NCBI GenBank assembly: GCA_002297965.1
Contig: DBLF01000069.1
Span: 10,963 to 46,220, forward strand
Direction: 5' to 3'
DNA from: Candidatus Segatella papionis
GTDB taxonomy: Bacteria; Bacteroidota; Bacteroidia; Bacteroidales; Bacteroidaceae
Length of the DNA: 35,258 nucleotides
Part shown: positions 32,521-35,258 of the stretch, one piece after another
How the letters are laid out: the number at the start of each line of letters is the position of its first letter
Numbering within the stretch: position 1 is the first letter of the stretch
The notes under the pieces: model-generated
The model's database searches: none
What the model was told of the DNA's origin: nothing
What the model saw: the letters and a program-made list of their open reading frames with translations, nothing else
Made by a program: the position numbers and the translations under genes

Positions 32521-32576
32521 TATCGTCCCAAAACAGTCCAATGGGACGATAATTTTATCTTTGTGGACGATAATTT
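32521..32576. promoter_or_regulatory. Operator: inverted and direct GGACGATA repeats
   Basis: TATCGTCCCA (32521-32530) and TGGGACGATA (32542-32551) form a 10-bp inverted repeat with an 11-bp spacer. GGACGATAATTT occurs at 32544-32555 and again at 32565-32576, exactly 21 bp apart (two helical turns). The second direct copy ends at the place of the -33 element for the plus gene, typical of an activator touching RNA polymerase. A hybrid two-component or AraC-type PUL regulator is the likely ligand; no regulator gene is in view. Confidence 0.7.
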
Positions 32577-32655
32577 CGGACAAGCTCCATTTTTTTCAGT
32601 TATTTTGCAGTCGAAAATAATAAATAAGGTGTAAAACATTTAAACCTAGCGAAAA

Positions 32656-35258
32656 ATGAATTCAAAGCAGTTCACATTATTAATAGGAGTAGCTTGTTTG
32701 CCAGGTATGGCAACGGCAGCCACTGTCTATCGCACCATCTCCAAGGTGGCTGCGGTAGCGGTGGATTGTCCAGAGGGCACAGCTCCAAGACTTCCTAATC
32801 TCGTATGGGTGACCTATTCGGATGGTTATTCCGAATATCGCCAAGTGCGCTGGTCCAATAGTCCTCTAGCCGATGAGCAAGCCGAGGCTGACGTGCAGAA
32901 GCATGCCGTTGGCAGCCAATATGAGGTGGGAGGCTTTGTCATTGGCGACGAATCGACCGACAATGGCTATCCCATCAAGGCACAAGTGAAGGTGGTGGCT
33001 GGAGGCTACCAGACCCCTCAGCAGGAGGTGGCGCATACATTCTCTTTAGCAGACGTTACCGTGGATGGCGACAATCGCCTGACCCACAACCGTGATGAAG
33101 CTATCCGGGAGATTTGCTCCTGGGATGTCACCCAGCAGCTCTATAACTATCGTGATACTTACGGACTTAGCACAGAAGGCTATACCAAGAGCGATGGCTG
33201 GGACTCACCCGACACCAAGCTCAAGGGACATGGTTCCGGTCACTATATGTCGGCCATCGCCCAGGCGTACGCCGTGGCTACCGACCCAGCGCAGAAGGCT
33301 ATCCTTCGTAAGAACATCACCCGAATGGTGAATGAGTTGCGCCAGTATCAAGAGATGACCTTCGTATATAACAAGGACTTGAAGCGCAACTGGGAGGCTC
33401 GTGACTTCGCTCCAGAGGCAGAACTCAGAGAAATGAAGGGCACTTGGGCTGCCTTCGATGAGTACAAGAAGCATCCTGAGAAATATGGCTATGGTTATAT
33501 CAATGCCATTCCTGCCCAGCATTGCGCCCTTATCGAGATGTATCGAGCTTATAACAACAGCGACTGGGTTTGGGCACCTTATTATAGTGTACACAAGCAG
33601 TTGGCGGGTCTCATCGACATCGCCACCTACTTCGATGATAAGGAAATCTGTGACAAGGCACTCCTAATAGCCAAGGACATGGGACTCTGGGTATGGAACC
33701 GTATGCACTATCGCACTTATGTGAAAGAAGATGGTACCCAAGACGAGCGTCGTAGCAAGCCTGGCAACCGCTATGAGATGTGGGATATGTACATCGCCGG
33801 TGAGGTGGGAGGTATGAGCGAATCGCTCTCTCGTCTCTCAGAGATGGTTTCCAATCCAGAGGAGAAGGCAAAGCTCATCGAGGCAGCCAACTGTTTTGAT
33901 GCCCCTAAGTTCTTCGACCCACTGAGCAAGAACATCGACGACATCCGTACTCGCCATGCCAACCAGCATATCCCGATGATTATCGGAGCGTTGCGAAGCT
34001 ACAAGAGCAATCACAAGCCTTATTACTATAATTTGGCGCAAAACTTCTGGAGCTTGGTGCAGGGCAGATATATGTATGCGATGGGTGGCGTAGGAAATGG
34101 CGAGATGTTCCGCCAGCCTTACACCCAGATTCTGAGCATGGCAACCAATGGTCAGCAAGAAGGAGAGTCGGAGGCAAATCCAGACATCAACGAGACCTGC
34201 TGCGCCTACAATCTCTTGAAACTCACCAAGGATTTGAACTGCTATAATCCAGACAATGCCCAGTATCTCGATTATATCGAGCGTACCTTGTACAATCAGA
34301 TTATCGGCTCGCTCAATCCCGACAAGTATGAGACCACCTACCAGTATGCGGTAGGTTTGAATGCCACCAAGCCATTCGGCAACGAGACCCCACAGAGCAC
34401 TTGTTGCGGTGGAACGGGTTCGGAGAATCATACCAAGTATCAGCAGTCGGCTTACTTTGCCAACGAGCATACGCTCTGGGTAGGTCTCTATATGCCAACC
34501 ACCCTTCATTGGAAGGAAAAGGGTGTTACCCTGAAGCAGGATTGCCAATGGCCAGCACAGCATTCCATCCTCAAAATAGCCGAAGGCGAGGGCGATTTCA
34601 CCTTAAAACTCCGTGTGCCTTACTGGGCAACCCAAGGTTTCGTGGTGAAGGTGAACGGCAAGGAGGTAGCCAAGAATCCTCAGCCAAGTAGCTATGTAGA
34701 GCTCGACCAAAAGCATTGGAAGACAGGCGATGTCATCGAAATCGACATGCCATTCAGCAAGCACATCGAGTATGGTGCCGACAAGCTCTCTAGCGATGTG
34801 GCGAGCCTCGACGGAACCCCATTGAAGACCTCCTGGGTGGGAGCCTTGATGTATGGACCATTGGTGATGGCGGGCACTGGCGCACAGACCTGGAACCAGG
34901 CAACGCTGAACATTGACTCGAAGTTGAGCAAGGTTACAGTAGGAGAGAGCAATGGTGTGACAACTGGAGCAGGAGCCAATCTTCTCACGCTGAAGATGGA
35001 TGGCAAGGAGTTCCAGCCAGACTATTATCGCAATGTCAATAGTACCCACTATTATCGCATCAACCAGACGGATGCCCAGAGCAAGAAGGGTAAGAAGAAT
35101 GCCAAGGTGGATTTCACCGAGCTAAACTCCTTGTTGAACTTAGCCCAACAGCGTAAGGCAGACCAAGAGAAATGGAATGCCCTCTCAGAGAAAGTGCCAG
35201 AGTATGCGCCATGGGCACCAAATGGCTACGAGCGAATGCTCAAGGCGATGAGTCAGGC
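32656..35258 (+). CDS. GH146/GH127-like beta-L-arabinofuranosidase with N-terminal Big_4 Ig-like domain (3' end beyond window)
   Basis: 867 codons are visible with no stop. The signal MNSKQFTLLIGVACLPGMATA is followed by a Big_4-type Ig domain (LPNLVWVTYSDGYSEYRQVRW, about 43-63). The (alpha/alpha)6 barrel includes GHGSGHYMSAIAQAYAVAT, APYYSVHKQLAGLIDI, NETCCAYNLLKLTKDL (near residue 514) and TCCGGTGSENHTKY (near 583); Glu-Thr-Cys and the Cys-Cys pair are the zinc and nucleophile residues of the GH127/GH146 clan. The beta-sandwich after it carries LKLRVPYWATQG and KTSWVGALMYGPLVMAG. The order of an Ig domain then barrel fits GH146 (BT0349-like), active on beta-L-arabinofuranosides of pectic arabinan. 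It is transcribed divergently from the GH97 operon under a shared regulatory region. Confidence 0.9.
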   Translation, partial: MNSKQFTLLIGVACLPGMATAATVYRTISKVAAVAVDCPEGTAPRLPNLVWVTYSDGYSEYRQVRWSNSPLADEQAEADVQKHAVGSQYEVGGFVIGDESTDNGYPIKAQVKVVAGGYQTPQQEVAHTFSLADVTVDGDNRLTHNRDEAIREICSWDVTQQLYNYRDTYGLSTEGYTKSDGWDSPDTKLKGHGSGHYMSAIAQAYAVATDPAQKAILRKNITRMVNELRQYQEMTFVYNKDLKRNWEARDFAPEAELREMKGTWAAFDEYKKHPEKYGYGYINAIPAQHCALIEMYRAYNNSDWVWAPYYSVHKQLAGLIDIATYFDDKEICDKALLIAKDMGLWVWNRMHYRTYVKEDGTQDERRSKPGNRYEMWDMYIAGEVGGMSESLSRLSEMVSNPEEKAKLIEAANCFDAPKFFDPLSKNIDDIRTRHANQHIPMIIGALRSYKSNHKPYYYNLAQNFWSLVQGRYMYAMGGVGNGEMFRQPYTQILSMATNGQQEGESEANPDINETCCAYNLLKLTKDLNCYNPDNAQYLDYIERTLYNQIIGSLNPDKYETTYQYAVGLNATKPFGNETPQSTCCGGTGSENHTKYQQSAYFANEHTLWVGLYMPTTLHWKEKGVTLKQDCQWPAQHSILKIAEGEGDFTLKLRVPYWATQGFVVKVNGKEVAKNPQPSSYVELDQKHWKTGDVIEIDMPFSKHIEYGADKLSSDVASLDGTPLKTSWVGALMYGPLVMAGTGAQTWNQATLNIDSKLSKVTVGESNGVTTGAGANLLTLKMDGKEFQPDYYRNVNSTHYYRINQTDAQSKKGKKNAKVDFTELNSLLNLAQQRKADQEKWNALSEKVPEYAPWAPNGYERMLKAMSQ

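Larger units (their letters stand above)
32381..32655. other. 275-bp divergent regulatory region of the GH operon and GH146 gene
   Basis: No gene. It has a TAAATTTG -7 box reading minus (32465-32472), operator-like repeats (32521-32576) and a near-match -7 (TTATTTTG, 32600-32607) reading plus. The 5' leader of the plus gene is about 48 nt and that of the GH97 operon about 80 nt. Confidence 0.7.

Overview
The window looks like chromosomal DNA of a gut or oral Bacteroidales, most likely Prevotella/Segatella. The grounds are: Bacteroidetes-type promoters (TAnnTTTG -7 boxes, several with a TTTG -33 box 20 nt upstream), no Shine-Dalgarno pattern, fimbrillin-type lipoproteins with DUF5119 and DUF3575 partners, an UpxY-type NusG paralogue, a BT4734/VapE-type primase-helicase, a tmRNA whose tag ends in YALAA, and arabinose-targeting glycoside hydrolases. 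Genus is an inference; no marker gene settles it.

Region 1 (1-15476, minus strand) is a fimbrial/adhesin operon. From a clear promoter near 15469 it reads: UpxY/NusG-like antiterminator, DUF3575 outer-membrane-type protein, DUF5119 lipoprotein, fimbrillin A, [two AAA-ATPase/PD-(D/E)XK genes], fimbrillin B, fimbrillin C, and a giant beta-helix surface protein that runs off the left edge after 1,606 codons. The two ATPase genes interrupt the operon. The second is damaged: an in-frame stop and loss of its nuclease domain leave a small C-terminal remnant.

Region 2 (15572-22520, minus strand) is an accessory block: a type II restriction-modification pair (endonuclease and C5-cytosine methyltransferase), a 703-residue VapE-type primase-helicase, and a third ATPase/PD-(D/E)XK gene. 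The primase gene lies between two clusters of the 9-mer GTTACCACC (either strand). Its upstream side also holds eight to nine degenerate 22-bp tandem units. This resembles an iteron-type replication origin beside its own initiator/helicase and is the most unusual thing in the window.

Region 3 (22612-25308) holds ssrA with terminator and promoter, a RHH/YoeB-type toxin-antitoxin pair, a secreted TlpA-like thioredoxin, an N-terminal scrap of a fourth ATPase gene, a truncated RhuM protein with a zinc ribbon, and a 36-bp perfect palindrome.

Region 4 (25331-35258) is a carbohydrate-utilisation cluster. A minus-strand operon (GH97, GH43 with discoidin and LamG modules, GH127) is divergent from a plus-strand GH146/GH127-like beta-L-arabinofuranosidase that runs off the right edge. 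The shared 275-bp intergenic region has an inverted repeat and a 21-bp-phased direct repeat of GGACGATAATTT, likely the binding site of a PUL regulator. Together these enzymes suggest removal of L-arabinose (and possibly D-galactose or L-arabinopyranose) caps from plant arabinan or arabinogalactan side chains.
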